The position numbers were made by a program, and so were the translations under genes. From Lachnospiraceae bacterium (GTDB lineage Bacteria > Bacillota > Clostridia > Lachnospirales > Lachnospiraceae), in assembly GCA_009774145.1 (NCBI GenBank), contig VSND01000015.1, positions 1-64,000 of the forward strand: 64,000 nt of DNA, given 5' to 3'. Under the pieces are notes generated by a model that saw only the letters and a program-made list of their open reading frames with translations, did not search any database and was not told where the DNA came from. Shown in pieces: positions 25,981 through 34,459 of the stretch (positions are counted from its first letter, which is position 1; each line of letters opens with the position of its first letter).

Positions 25981-28023
25981 ATGAGAAAGAAGAAAAAACA
26001 TAAACGTATCTGGAGTCTTATGCTGGCTGTCAGCCTGCTGCTCACCGCCTGCGGATCATCCGCAGAGCCTTCCGAAGAGACCACCGCTGAAGCCTCTGTC
26101 ATGCAGCTGATGAAGGCCGAAGGATCTGTTGGTGTACTGGATGACGGCGGAAAAGGCATCTCCATTATGGAACGCATGAATCTCTACAGCGGCTATCAAA
26201 TCGGAACAGAAAACGAAAGCTATGCCTGGATCAATCTGGATCATGTAAAACTGATCAAAATGGATGAGAGCAGCGATGCCGAACTCCAGAAAAACGGAAA
26301 AAATCTGGAACTTCAGGTCCGTTCCGGAAGCCTGTTTTTTCATGTTACAGAACCGCTTGAGGAAGATGAGACACTGAATATCCGTACTTCCACCATGACC
26401 GTCGGGATCCGCGGGACCTGCGGATGGGTTCACGTACTGGATGAATCGCATATGCAGGTCTACCTTCTGGAAGGAAGTGTACACTGTGAAGTTACAGAAC
26501 CAGAATCCGGTCAAAGTGCTTCCGCCGAAGTTGCCGCCGGTGAAATGGCCGATCTGTTTCTTTATCCCCCGGAACACGGCGAAACCCGATGCGAAATCCT
26601 GAAAAAACCATTTTCCAGATCTGAGATTCCCGCTTTTGTACTGGAGGAAGTAGACCTTGACGCTCTGGGAACGGATCTGGCCGATGAACGTACCGGTGAA
26701 GGTGAAGTGCTGGTACCCGTCTTTGAATCTTCGGAATATGAGGGGTACGGATCCGCACAGGGCGGTGTAATTCCTGCACTGAAAGAAGGCATGTGGGGAG
26801 CTGTCAATTATCAGAACGAGGTCATTGTACCATTCGAGCACACAGGTTTTCAGGCACCGGACGAACAGGGAAATTTTGTACTCGTTGACACTACAATAAC
26901 AGAACAGACCAGCGACTTTTTGGGCCAGCAGCAAACTTGGGAGGAAAAGCAGTCCTCCTACACACTGTTTGATTCTCAGGGAAACATCCTGTATGAAGGG
27001 GAACATCAGGTTCGGGCATCCGGCGGCATGTACATCCTTCTGAAACAGGGAGATGAGACCGATGCGATTGAATACTACAGGTTGGACGGAACACTGGTAA
27101 ACACTTTCCCGGAAAATTCGTTCTGCTCAAGGATTAACGGCTTTTATGACGGAATCTCCATGGTCTATCACAGTTCCAGTGACAACAGTACCTGGCTCGG
27201 AGGCCAGGAGGCAGGATACTCCTATGGAACAGGAACTTTCCAGGTGGGCGAAGTGGACCGCAGCGGCAATGTAACATGGTACGAGGATCCCATGTATGCG
27301 GAATATCTGAATGAAAATGAGCAGATCTATCAGGAAGCACTTGAATGGGAACGTTCCCACAGCAGTTCCGATATGACAGCTGGTGCCAGCACCTATTTAC
27401 CCAGAATTCCTTTAAGTACTGTCAATCATGGCTATTATCCTGCCGGGAATCCTAACGCAGAGACCGGATGGATCGCCATGTGCAGCGATCAGTATGAGTT
27501 TGTGAGTGAATGCGACCTCTATGCTCTTCAACCGGACAGGGAACAGGGCTTTGTTCGATCCGAAGCCTTTTACGATGAAACGAACAGTTACCGGAGCTTT
27601 TATCATGATGGAGCCTATTTTTACAATTATGGTCCCAACATGGTATGGGTCCTGGGAGAACAGGATGTATTAGTGGATTTCTCCCGGTATCCCGGCATGA
27701 CCTCCGAGACAGTGGATAACCGGATCGTGAAAGCGGTCTACGACCGGATTTTCATGGATAACGAGAACTACTGGCTTGTTCAGAATGGAGAACAGTGGGG
27801 ATTTATCGACCACGATGGAAAGGAAACCGCCTGGTTTGAGGACGCCTCACGCTTTTATCAGAACCATGCTCTGATCCTTGAGAACGGAATCGCCTACCTG
27901 ATCAATGAAAATTTTGAGAAGGTACAGGAACTCGGCGAGGCAGACTCCGTCGGTACGTACGGCGAGCTGTTTTCCCTGACCAGCGGTGATACCTGCCGGT
28001 TTTATCAGTTTGGTCAGCCGTAA
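25981..28023 (+). CDS. FecR-domain lipoprotein with WG repeats
   Basis: About 680 residues. Lipoprotein signal: basic MRKKKKHKR, a hydrophobic core, lipobox LLTAC with Cys near residue 22. A FecR-type segment follows (YSGYQIGTENESYAWINLDH, ELQVRSGSLFFHV, TMTVGIRGTCGWVHVLD, VYLLEGSVHCEV). The C-terminal part holds WG/KWG-type repeats (EGMWGAVNYQNEVIVPFEH; NGEQWGFIDHDGKETAWFED). Probably anchored on the outer face of the membrane; FecR domains sense or bind carbohydrate/iron-type signals in other bacteria, but the role in Firmicutes is unclear. AAAAGGAATC precedes the ATG. Confidence 0.8.
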   Translation: MRKKKKHKRIWSLMLAVSLLLTACGSSAEPSEETTAEASVMQLMKAEGSVGVLDDGGKGISIMERMNLYSGYQIGTENESYAWINLDHVKLIKMDESSDAELQKNGKNLELQVRSGSLFFHVTEPLEEDETLNIRTSTMTVGIRGTCGWVHVLDESHMQVYLLEGSVHCEVTEPESGQSASAEVAAGEMADLFLYPPEHGETRCEILKKPFSRSEIPAFVLEEVDLDALGTDLADERTGEGEVLVPVFESSEYEGYGSAQGGVIPALKEGMWGAVNYQNEVIVPFEHTGFQAPDEQGNFVLVDTTITEQTSDFLGQQQTWEEKQSSYTLFDSQGNILYEGEHQVRASGGMYILLKQGDETDAIEYYRLDGTLVNTFPENSFCSRINGFYDGISMVYHSSSDNSTWLGGQEAGYSYGTGTFQVGEVDRSGNVTWYEDPMYAEYLNENEQIYQEALEWERSHSSSDMTAGASTYLPRIPLSTVNHGYYPAGNPNAETGWIAMCSDQYEFVSECDLYALQPDREQGFVRSEAFYDETNSYRSFYHDGAYFYNYGPNMVWVLGEQDVLVDFSRYPGMTSETVDNRIVKAVYDRIFMDNENYWLVQNGEQWGFIDHDGKETAWFEDASRFYQNHALILENGIAYLINENFEKVQELGEADSVGTYGELFSLTSGDTCRFYQFGQP

Positions 28024-28127
28024 ATCAGGAAGCCAGGAAAATTTTCTGTCTTATTTTGTCAGGACATGGGGTATCATGGAAAAACGAACCTGTCTGATGA
28101 GGCACTCTATAGAACTTACATTTGGAG

Positions 28128-28402
28128 AACAGATCATCCTTGCCCCCACTGAACTGCGCAACCGGATCATGGATGCCGCCAACGAAAAACATGGACTTAA
28201 GACGGAGGCTCAGGCCAGCGTCTGCAGCCTGAAGGTGGATCATTTTGCACCGTTCTGAGCATTCAGACTGTCAGAAATGGCAGTCTGAATGTTTTTTTGT
28301 TAAATTTCTCCGGCTGCACCGGATGTTCCATCACAGAGGTGTAAAGTACGACAGGATATACCGCTCTTTTTTCCGAAACCAGAACCATATATTTACACTT
28401 CT
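28128..28402. repeat. Direct repeat, copy 2 (P-II 3' fragment)
   Basis: Carries ELRNRIMDAANEKHGLKTEAQ and SLKVDHFAPF, the C-terminus of the P-II-like protein, as a fragment without its 5' part, plus the duplicated terminator and leader. A pseudogene piece left by duplication. Confidence 0.75.
28260..28298 (+). terminator. Intrinsic terminator (duplicate)
   Basis: Stem CATTCAGACTGTC / GGCAGTCTGAATG followed by TTTTTTT; the better-paired copy of the terminator at 25791. Ends the FecR lipoprotein transcript. Confidence 0.8.
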
Positions 28403-28610
28403 TTCTTCTTATTTTATGCTGCCTCTGCGGATTGTTTTCCTGTCCGCTTCCGGAGCAGGACGGATATTCATTTACCAGAATATAAGAATTTTCTTCAAAG
28501 ACAGAGCTCATATACCCGTTTCCTATAGCAACATATATCATATAAGTATTTGCCCTGTTTACCACAATGCGATAAAATAGAAGAAAAAACAGAACAAGGA
28601 GAGATACGAC

Positions 28611-29738
28611 ATGCAGACAAAAAAACTTGGTTTTGGCCTGATGCGCCTGCCTTTGACCGACAGGACCGACGCCGGCGCCATTGATGTGGAGCAGGTAAAG
28701 CGGATGGTGGACACCTTTCTGGAGAGAGGTTTTACCTACTTTGACACCGCCTGGATGTACTGCGGTTTTCACAGCGAACAGGTTGCAAAAACTGCGCTGG
28801 TAGACCGTCATCCCAGAGACAGTTACACGCTGGCCACAAAGCTCCATGCCGGTTTTATCAATTCTCTGGAAGACAGAGATTTGATCTTTAACGCACAGCT
28901 GGAAAAGACCGGCGTTACATACTTCGATTATTATCTGCTTCACGGCATCGAAGCTGCCATGCTGCCCAAGTATGAACAGTTTGACTGCTTTCAATGGCTT
29001 CTTGACAAAAAGGAAAAAGGACTTGTAAAACATGCGGGATTTTCCTTCCATGACAGCGCCCAGCTGCTGGACGAGATTCTTACAAAGCATCCGGAGATGG
29101 AATTTGTACAGCTCCAGATCAACTATCTGGACTGGGAGAGCGAATGGATCCAAGCCAGAAAATGCTATGAAATCGCTGTAAAACACGGAAAACCGGTCAT
29201 CGTCATGGAACCGGTCAAGGGAGGTACGCTGGCAAAGGTTCCGGAAGAAGCCGAAAAACTGTTCCGGGAATCCGCTCCTCATATGTCGGTGCCCAGCTGG
29301 GCGATCCGGTTTGCGGCGTCCCTTGACAACGTCATGATGGTGCTTTCCGGCATGAGCAGCCTGGAACAGCTGGAAGACAATCTGAGTTATATGGAGCACT
29401 TCCAGCCGCTTACGGAAGAGGAAAAGAAACTGACCGGCAAAGTGGCGGATATCATCAATGCGCAGATCGCTGTTCCCTGTACCGGATGCTCCTACTGTAC
29501 CGAAGGATGTCCGCAGAAGATCGCCATTCCGCAGTATTTCTCCTTATACAACGAAGATATGAGAGAAAATCTGGAGGAAAAGGGATGGACCATCAATTTT
29601 ACCCAGTACGAGATCCTGACCGGCAAATTCGGGAAAGCAAAGGACTGTGTGGAATGCGGCCAGTGCGAAAGCGTATGTCCGCAGCATCTGCCCATCATGG
29701 AAAAGCTGAAGGATGTGTCGGCGCATTTTGACCATTAA
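28611..29738 (+). CDS. Aldo/keto reductase with C-terminal 4Fe-4S ferredoxin domain
   Basis: 375 residues. AKR TIM barrel: GFGLMRLPL, YFDTAWMYCGFHSE (Asp-Tyr of the active site), LATKL, YYLLHGIE, KHAGFSFHD, VMEPVKGG. The C-terminus has two cluster motifs, CTGCSYCTEGCPQ (about 287-299) and CVECGQCESVCPQ (about 345-357). Clostridial proteins of this type are predicted NAD(P)H- or ferredoxin-linked oxidoreductases; the substrate is unknown. AAGGAG lies 8-9 bases before the ATG. It stands alone with its own terminator. Confidence 0.88.
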   Translation: MQTKKLGFGLMRLPLTDRTDAGAIDVEQVKRMVDTFLERGFTYFDTAWMYCGFHSEQVAKTALVDRHPRDSYTLATKLHAGFINSLEDRDLIFNAQLEKTGVTYFDYYLLHGIEAAMLPKYEQFDCFQWLLDKKEKGLVKHAGFSFHDSAQLLDEILTKHPEMEFVQLQINYLDWESEWIQARKCYEIAVKHGKPVIVMEPVKGGTLAKVPEEAEKLFRESAPHMSVPSWAIRFAASLDNVMMVLSGMSSLEQLEDNLSYMEHFQPLTEEEKKLTGKVADIINAQIAVPCTGCSYCTEGCPQKIAIPQYFSLYNEDMRENLEEKGWTINFTQYEILTGKFGKAKDCVECGQCESVCPQHLPIMEKLKDVSAHFDH

Positions 29739-29768
29739 GCCTGCATGGACAACATTTTACGTAAATAT

Positions 29769-29803
29769 GGGAGACAGACAAATGCGTTGTCTGTCTCCCG
29801 TTT
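29769..29803 (+). terminator. Intrinsic terminator
   Basis: 13-bp perfect stem GGGAGACAGACAA / TTGTCTGTCTCCC, 5-base loop, then GTTTT. Ends the aldo/keto reductase gene. Confidence 0.85.
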
Positions 29804-29984
29804 TCGGGTCTGGCCTGTTCCTTATATTATACCCTTCTAACCATATGTCCAACAAGAAAATTCTTCTGAATGGGTATCTTCTGAATTTGTATATGGAATC
29901 CCGGAACAGACCTGTTCCCTGTTGATTTCAGATGTGTTTATTCTAACATATTCTGTTCTTTTATGCGAACATATTTCCGAAAAA

Positions 29985-30017
29985 CCGTCTTCTGCCCGAT
30001 ATCCGGACAGAAGACGG
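29985..30017 (-). terminator. Intrinsic terminator
   Basis: 10-bp stem CCGTCTTCTG / CAGAAGACGG; on the minus strand it is followed by TTTTTC, so it ends the His/Cys-rich gene. Confidence 0.8.
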
Positions 30018-30023
30018 CGCTCT

Positions 30024-30305
30024 TTACCGATGACATCCATGATGTCTGCCGGCGCTTCGTCTGGTAACGGTCACACAGGTGCCGTCACAATAATCGCCTT
30101 CATGGTCATAACCGCAGTACTCACACCCGTCATGGGTATGCCGTCCTGTTTCTGTGCATCCTTCCACCGTACAGACCGGACAGCCGGTATCCGCCGCGGA
30201 CTGTCTGTGATGTCCGCGGTGCCCATGAGCAGAAACCGGCATAGCCAGAAGGACCGCCAGAAGAGCGGCGGTCATGGCCGCAGCAAACCGTCTGCGAACA
30301 TGCAT
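30024..30305 (-). CDS. Secreted His/Cys-rich small protein
   Basis: 93 residues from the ATG at 30305 (AAGGAGGGG upstream). Signal peptide MHVRRRFAAAMTAALLAVLLAMPVSA by position, cleaving before HGHRGHHRQ. The mature part has seven Cys and many His (CPVCTVEGCTE, HDGCEYCGYDHEGDYCDGTC), suggesting metal binding or disulfides. No family recognised; similar His-rich exported peptides occur in Clostridia. Function unknown. Confidence 0.6.
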   Translation of the reverse strand: MHVRRRFAAAMTAALLAVLLAMPVSAHGHRGHHRQSAADTGCPVCTVEGCTETGRHTHDGCEYCGYDHEGDYCDGTCVTVTRRSAGRHHGCHR

Positions 30306-30450
30306 GCTTCTCCCCTCCTTTCCCCTCTCCGGACAGACGCTCCTGCATCTGATGTGCACAAAAGCACCATATCCCGGAGGAACTGCTGTAAGAACAGTAT
30401 AGCACAGAGAAATGTGCGAAACAAGCAGTCTGTCCGTTCAGGAAAGCCTG

Positions 30451-30630
30451 TTATGAAAACATGTTTTTTACATACTCCCGCATCTCTTCGCGGGAAGAAA
30501 CATGCTTCGCCCCATTGATGATGGCATTCTGCTCCGCTTCCGAAAGATGACTGAAGCGGATGAGCAGATCCGCATGCTGCGCAAGCTCCATCGTAAAGCC
30601 AATAGGCAGTTCTCTCTTTTTCAGCATTTT
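30451..30630 (-). CDS. Small hypothetical protein
   Basis: 59 residues from the ATG at 30630 (GGGGTGATAAA upstream): MLKKRELPIGFTMELAQHAD, then SHLSEAEQNAIINGAKHV and SREEMREYVKNMF. Small helical proteins with this pattern are widespread in Firmicutes, function unknown. It may share the divergent promoter region with the TetR gene and thus be under its control. Confidence 0.6.
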   Translation of the reverse strand, partial: KMLKKRELPIGFTMELAQHADLLIRFSHLSEAEQNAIINGAKHVSSREEMREYVKNMFS

Positions 30631-30691
30631 ATCACCCCGGTGAAAGGATGTGCAGGGCAGAACAAAATTATGCGCGGTGTTCATTTTCATC

Positions 30692-30742
30692 TTGACATAC
30701 ATACCTTTGGTATGTTAATATCAATACATACCGTTGGTATGC
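30692..30742 (+). promoter_or_regulatory. TetR-gene promoter with two palindromic operators
   Basis: TTGACA at 30692-30697 and TAATAT at 30716-30721 (18-base spacer). CATACCTTTGGTATG (30700-30714) fills the spacer and CATACCGTTGGTATG (30727-30741) lies just downstream. Same half-site twice, 27 bp centre to centre, which suits binding of two dimers and autorepression. Confidence 0.8.
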
Positions 30743-30761
30743 AAAAAGAAGGGAGGATTCC

Positions 30762-31415
30762 ATGGCAAGAAACAGACACCCGGAGGAAACGGTCAATTTA
30801 ATACTGGATGCGGCTTTCCGCCTGTTTTTGGAAAAGGGCTATGAGCACACCTCCATCCAGGATATCATCGGTCAGCTGGGCGGTCTCAGCAAAGGGGCGA
30901 TCTATCATCATTTCAAGTCCAAGGAAGACATTCTGATCGCCGTCACGGACCGGATGACCGCCGCTTCCAATCAGATGCTTGCTGACATCCGGGACCGGAA
31001 GGACCTGACTGGCAAAGAAAAGCTGAAGACCATCTTCCGGGAATCCATCCGCCGGCCGGTGCAGAACGATATTTTTACAGCTGCGCCCCGTTTTTGCGAC
31101 AGCCCCAGACTGCTTTTCAGCCTGATGCAGGACACCATCCAGAACGCAGCGCCCAATTACATCCTGCCGATCATCCGACAGGGCATGGCCGACGGTTCCA
31201 TTCAGACAGAATATCCGGAACAGTTAAGCGAACTGATTCTGCTGGCGGCAAATGTCTGGCTGAACCCCATGATCTTTGACAGTTCCGTCGAAGAATCCTG
31301 CCGGAAATTCATGGTTTTCCGCCAGATGCTTCAGGGCTTCGGTCTGGACATTGTAGATCAGGAGATGCTGGACCGGCTTCAGGAACTGACCGCCATCTAT
31401 CAGAAAAACAAGTGA
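30762..31415 (+). CDS. TetR-family transcriptional regulator
   Basis: 217 residues. N-terminal HTH: ILDAAFRLFLEKGYEHTSIQDIIGQLGGLSKGAIYHHFKSKEDIL. The C-terminal helical ligand domain is diverse. GAAGGGAGG precedes the ATG. Operator-like CATACC/GGTATG repeats occur in its own promoter and before the ABC remnant/MFS pump downstream, so it likely represses both and is relieved by a drug or metabolite exported by the pump. Confidence 0.88.
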   Translation: MARNRHPEETVNLILDAAFRLFLEKGYEHTSIQDIIGQLGGLSKGAIYHHFKSKEDILIAVTDRMTAASNQMLADIRDRKDLTGKEKLKTIFRESIRRPVQNDIFTAAPRFCDSPRLLFSLMQDTIQNAAPNYILPIIRQGMADGSIQTEYPEQLSELILLAANVWLNPMIFDSSVEESCRKFMVFRQMLQGFGLDIVDQEMLDRLQELTAIYQKNK

Positions 31416-31441
31416 TAACATCCATTATGCCAGAAAGAAAC

Positions 31442-31470
31442 ATCTGCCCCGCATCACGGGCAGATTTCTT
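31442..31470 (+). terminator. Intrinsic terminator
   Basis: 8-bp stem ATCTGCCC / GGGCAGAT followed by TTCTTTC; ends the TetR gene. Confidence 0.7.
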
Positions 31471-31481
31471 TCAATCATATA

Positions 31482-31500
31482 CATACCGTCGTGCGGTATG
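31482..31500 (+). promoter_or_regulatory. Third TetR operator-like repeat
   Basis: CATACCG-TCGTG-CGGTATG, 13 bases before the ABC-remnant start. The arms match the half-sites in front of the TetR gene but with a wider centre (7 instead of 3 bases between CATACC and GGTATG). Confidence 0.6.
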
Positions 31501-31513
31501 AAAAGGAGGAAAT

Positions 31514-31753
31514 ATGAACAAAGTCATTGACATGAATGCGGTAGAAAAAAACTACGGTCCTGTACCCGTGATTCAGAGCTGCAGTTTCCGGATTTCAGAA
31601 GGAGAGAGCTGCGGACTTCCGGGCGTCAGCGGGGCCGGAAAGACCACGCTGATGAAGCTGATCCTGGGGCTGCGGAAGGCCGCCGTCTTTTTGAGTATTA
31701 CCGGTCTGATCCTGCGGATCATGGCAGATCATGTAAAACAAATGGAGGTTTAA
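31514..31753 (+). pseudogene. ABC-transporter ATP-binding protein remnant
   Basis: 79 residues. The start has the ATPase A-loop region and Walker A (GLPGVSGAGKTTLMKLILGLRK); at about residue 55 it jumps to AAVFLSITGLILRIMADHVKQMEV, which looks like the end of a membrane subunit or linker, not an ATPase. Signature motif, Walker B and His switch are gone. An internal deletion has fused two genes. AAAGGAGG precedes the ATG, and the MFS gene follows after 3 bases. Confidence 0.75.
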
Positions 31754-31756
31754 ATC

Positions 31757-32995
31757 ATGAAACATAAACTTTTTACCAGAGATTTTACTCTGGTGGTCAT
31801 CGGGCAGGTCATTTCTCTGTTCGGTAATGCAGCCGTCCGGTTTGCACTGCCCCTCTATCTGCTGAATCTGACCGGTTCTTCCGCACTTTACGGGACCGTG
31901 ACCGCCTGCGCGTTCCTGCCTCCCATCCTTCTGTCCCCCATAGGCGGCATGATCGCAGACCGGGTCAATAAAAGAAATATCATGGTGGCGCTGGATTTTC
32001 TGACTGCGGCGGTGATCCTGCTCTTTTCCCTGCTCATGGATGTCTGCAGCCTTGTGCCTCTCCTGACCGTCACGCTGATGCTTCTGTATGGTATTGCAGG
32101 AGCCTATCAGCCCTCTGTCCAGGCGAGCATTCCGGCTCTGGTATGTCCTGAGCAGACCATGGCTGCCAATTCCGTCATCAATACCATCAGCTCTTTTTCG
32201 TCGCTGACAGGTCCTGTACTCGGCGGCCTGTTATACAGTGCCTGCGGATTAAAGCCCGTACTTCTGGTCTGTATGATCTGCTTTTTCCTGTCGGCGGTCA
32301 TGGAGCTTTTTATCCGGATTCCGTACAGGAAGCAGACTCCGGACGGCGGGATCCGGCAAACCATTCAGCGTGATTTTTCCGAAAGCATCCATTTTCTGCG
32401 AACAAAAAAACCGGTCATCGGAAAAGGAATGCTTGTGGTCTGCGGGATCAATCTGTTTCTGTCCGCCATGCTTCTTGTGGCAATGCCCTGGCTTATCACA
32501 GAGGTCCTGGATCTGGAACCGGCGCTGGCCAACCGGCTGTATGGCTTTGCGCAAGGAGCGCTGGCAGCCGGGGGACTGGTCGGCGGAATCGGCGCCGGCA
32601 TCTTTGCAGACCGGCTGGATGTCCGAAAATCCGCCCAAATTCTGACCGCCTGCGCGCTGTGCGTCTTCCCCATGGGGCTTACGCTCCTTCTGTCAGACTC
32701 CGGAATTCTGAATTATCTGGTGCTGACGGTATGCTGCTTCCTCATTATGGTATTCTCCACGGTCTTTACCGTGCAGATGATGTCCATGATCCAGACAGAG
32801 ACACCGCCGCATCTTACGGGAAAGGTGATCGCTGTAACCCTCACCTTTTCCATGTGTTCCCAGCCGCTGGGCAATACACTGTACGGTATTCTCTTTGAAG
32901 CGTGCAGAGGGTTCGAATCTCTGGTTGTACTCTTTTCCGGGACCGTTTCCCTGATGATTGCGGTAAAAGCGCGGAAGGTGTTTCGATTCATCTGA
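31757..32995 (+). CDS. MFS efflux transporter (MFS_3/EntS-like)
   Basis: 412 residues, about 12 membrane segments. Family marks: FTLVVIGQVISLFGNAAVRFALPLYLL, SPIGGMIADRVNKRNIMVALD (motif A), and GLVGGIGAGIFADRLDVRKS in the second half. Related proteins export macrolides or siderophores using proton motive force. It lies in one transcript with the ABC remnant under a TetR-type operator. AATGGAGG precedes the ATG. Confidence 0.88.
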   Translation: MKHKLFTRDFTLVVIGQVISLFGNAAVRFALPLYLLNLTGSSALYGTVTACAFLPPILLSPIGGMIADRVNKRNIMVALDFLTAAVILLFSLLMDVCSLVPLLTVTLMLLYGIAGAYQPSVQASIPALVCPEQTMAANSVINTISSFSSLTGPVLGGLLYSACGLKPVLLVCMICFFLSAVMELFIRIPYRKQTPDGGIRQTIQRDFSESIHFLRTKKPVIGKGMLVVCGINLFLSAMLLVAMPWLITEVLDLEPALANRLYGFAQGALAAGGLVGGIGAGIFADRLDVRKSAQILTACALCVFPMGLTLLLSDSGILNYLVLTVCCFLIMVFSTVFTVQMMSMIQTETPPHLTGKVIAVTLTFSMCSQPLGNTLYGILFEACRGFESLVVLFSGTVSLMIAVKARKVFRFI

Positions 32996-33014
32996 AAAAT
33001 CTGTAAGTTTCTTT

Positions 33015-33050
33015 CTGCCTGTGCCTTCCCTGTACAGGCAGTTCTTTTTT
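33015..33050 (+). terminator. Intrinsic terminator
   Basis: 8-bp stem CTGCCTGT / ACAGGCAG followed by TTCTTTTTT; ends the MFS transcript. Confidence 0.8.
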
Positions 33051-33211
33051 GCTGTTTCTTTCCCTGGAACTTTCCCCATTTTTATTGACTTTTTCAGCAG
33101 TCTCCACATATAATATAGGTGATCACTGCTTCCCCACCTCTCATGGATGTGTCCAACCGGGAGCCTGTTTATTCTGCATATTGCTGTATTGTTCGTACAG
33201 AGTTTTATCAC

Positions 33212-34105
33212 ATGGAAAAAAATATTGTCATATCAGCCACCCAGTTAAAAAATACAAAGACTTCATATCAATGTCTATGTAAGCTATGTTATGATTTTTC
33301 TGTTCTGAATGATGTGAAAGTGAATGTGAATTTTGTAGATGTGACTTTTATTGCCGGAAATTTCTTCTCCATTATCGGCTGTATTTTCAGCACTTTTTCG
33401 GTCAATAATAATTTAAAGATTTATATAAAAAATCTTCGCCCGGAAATTGCTCAGGTTATGGTCAAAAATGGATTCAGCAGATACTTCCGCAATATAAAAT
33501 CAAAAGAGCAACCGGATGACTCGGTAATCCCTTACCAGATTTTTAACAATCATGAAATTGATCTTTTTAAAGAACACATAACCATCCACCTGCTTCAACA
33601 TCATGGTATGCCTCAAATGTCTGTACCTTTAAAAAACCGCATTACAGATAACTTACTGGAAATATTCGGAAATGTTCGCGACCATTCTGTTCATTCGCTG
33701 GTTTACTCCTGCGGACAATATTTTCACCGTAATAAAATGCTGAGATTTTCCATTGTTGATATTGGTACAACGATTCGCAAAAATGTAGAAGATTTTTTTC
33801 ACGAATTTGGAAAAACTTTCTCCGGAAACGCTTTACAGTGGGCTATGGTAAGAGGACACAGCACTCGCCGCACACCTGAACCAGGAGGACTGGGGTTCAG
33901 TCTGATCCTCGAATTTATAAAATTAAATCAGGGCATGTTTTCTTTAATTTCCGGTTCTGAAGGATTTGAATATAAACTCGGAAAAGAAACTTACTTCGAT
34001 CTTCCCTTTCCTTTTTCCGGCACGATCGTTACCATGTCATTTTATCTGGGAGATCATTCCTCGTACCGTTTAAAATCCGAAATGCGGAGAAAATTAGTAT
34101 TTTAG
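33212..34105 (+). CDS. GHKL-type ATP-binding protein of a three-gene ATPase-STAS-PIN unit
   Basis: About 297 residues. The N-terminal ~90 residues look STAS-like (VNVNFVDVTFIAGNFFSIIG...LKIYIKNLRPEIAQVMVKNGF). The rest has histidine-kinase-type ATPase motifs: N box NLLEIFGNVRDHS (about 146-158), G1-like FSIVDIGTTI (about 186-195), G2-like PGGLGFSLILEF (about 227-238). No transmembrane or receiver domain and no phospho-accepting His box is seen, so it resembles partner-switching kinases (RsbW/RsbT type) rather than a sensor kinase. The start ATG at 33212 has only a weak ribosome site; the STAS-like gene starts 9 bases after the stop. Confidence 0.7.
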   Translation: MEKNIVISATQLKNTKTSYQCLCKLCYDFSVLNDVKVNVNFVDVTFIAGNFFSIIGCIFSTFSVNNNLKIYIKNLRPEIAQVMVKNGFSRYFRNIKSKEQPDDSVIPYQIFNNHEIDLFKEHITIHLLQHHGMPQMSVPLKNRITDNLLEIFGNVRDHSVHSLVYSCGQYFHRNKMLRFSIVDIGTTIRKNVEDFFHEFGKTFSGNALQWAMVRGHSTRRTPEPGGLGFSLILEFIKLNQGMFSLISGSEGFEYKLGKETYFDLPFPFSGTIVTMSFYLGDHSSYRLKSEMRRKLVF

Positions 34106-34114
34106 GAGGGCATT

Positions 34115-34459
34115 ATGGAACAAGTATTACATGTATCAGAGAATCTGGGAACGACTACAGCTCTCACAAGAGAACAGGGCCAGATTATCTATGAAAAAAT
34201 CTGTAGTCTTATCGATGCAGGCCATATGGTATCACTTGATTTCTCAGATATTGAAAGTATCTTATCACCATTTTTAAATGTCGCTGTCGGAAAATTATAT
34301 AACAAATATTCCAGTGATACACTGAATAAGAATCTGAATATTACGGGGATTTCGGATGAACAATACAATATATTTGAAATTGTTATCTCCAATGCGAAAA
34401 GCTATTATAAAGATGCTCAGTCCTTTGACAGAGCTGTAACAGACGGGTGCGACCTATGA
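34115..34459 (+). CDS. STAS-like DUF4325 protein
   Basis: 114 residues: TREQGQIIYEKICSLIDAG, then VSLDFSDIESILSPFLNVAVGKLY, then LNITGISDEQYNIFEIVISNAK. This matches DUF4325, a STAS-like fold in which the serine of the LSPFLNVAVG-type loop could be a phosphorylation site. Such proteins pair with GHKL ATPases. AGGAGG precedes the ATG; its stop overlaps the next start (ATGA), so all three genes are coupled. Confidence 0.8.
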   Translation: MEQVLHVSENLGTTTALTREQGQIIYEKICSLIDAGHMVSLDFSDIESILSPFLNVAVGKLYNKYSSDTLNKNLNITGISDEQYNIFEIVISNAKSYYKDAQSFDRAVTDGCDL

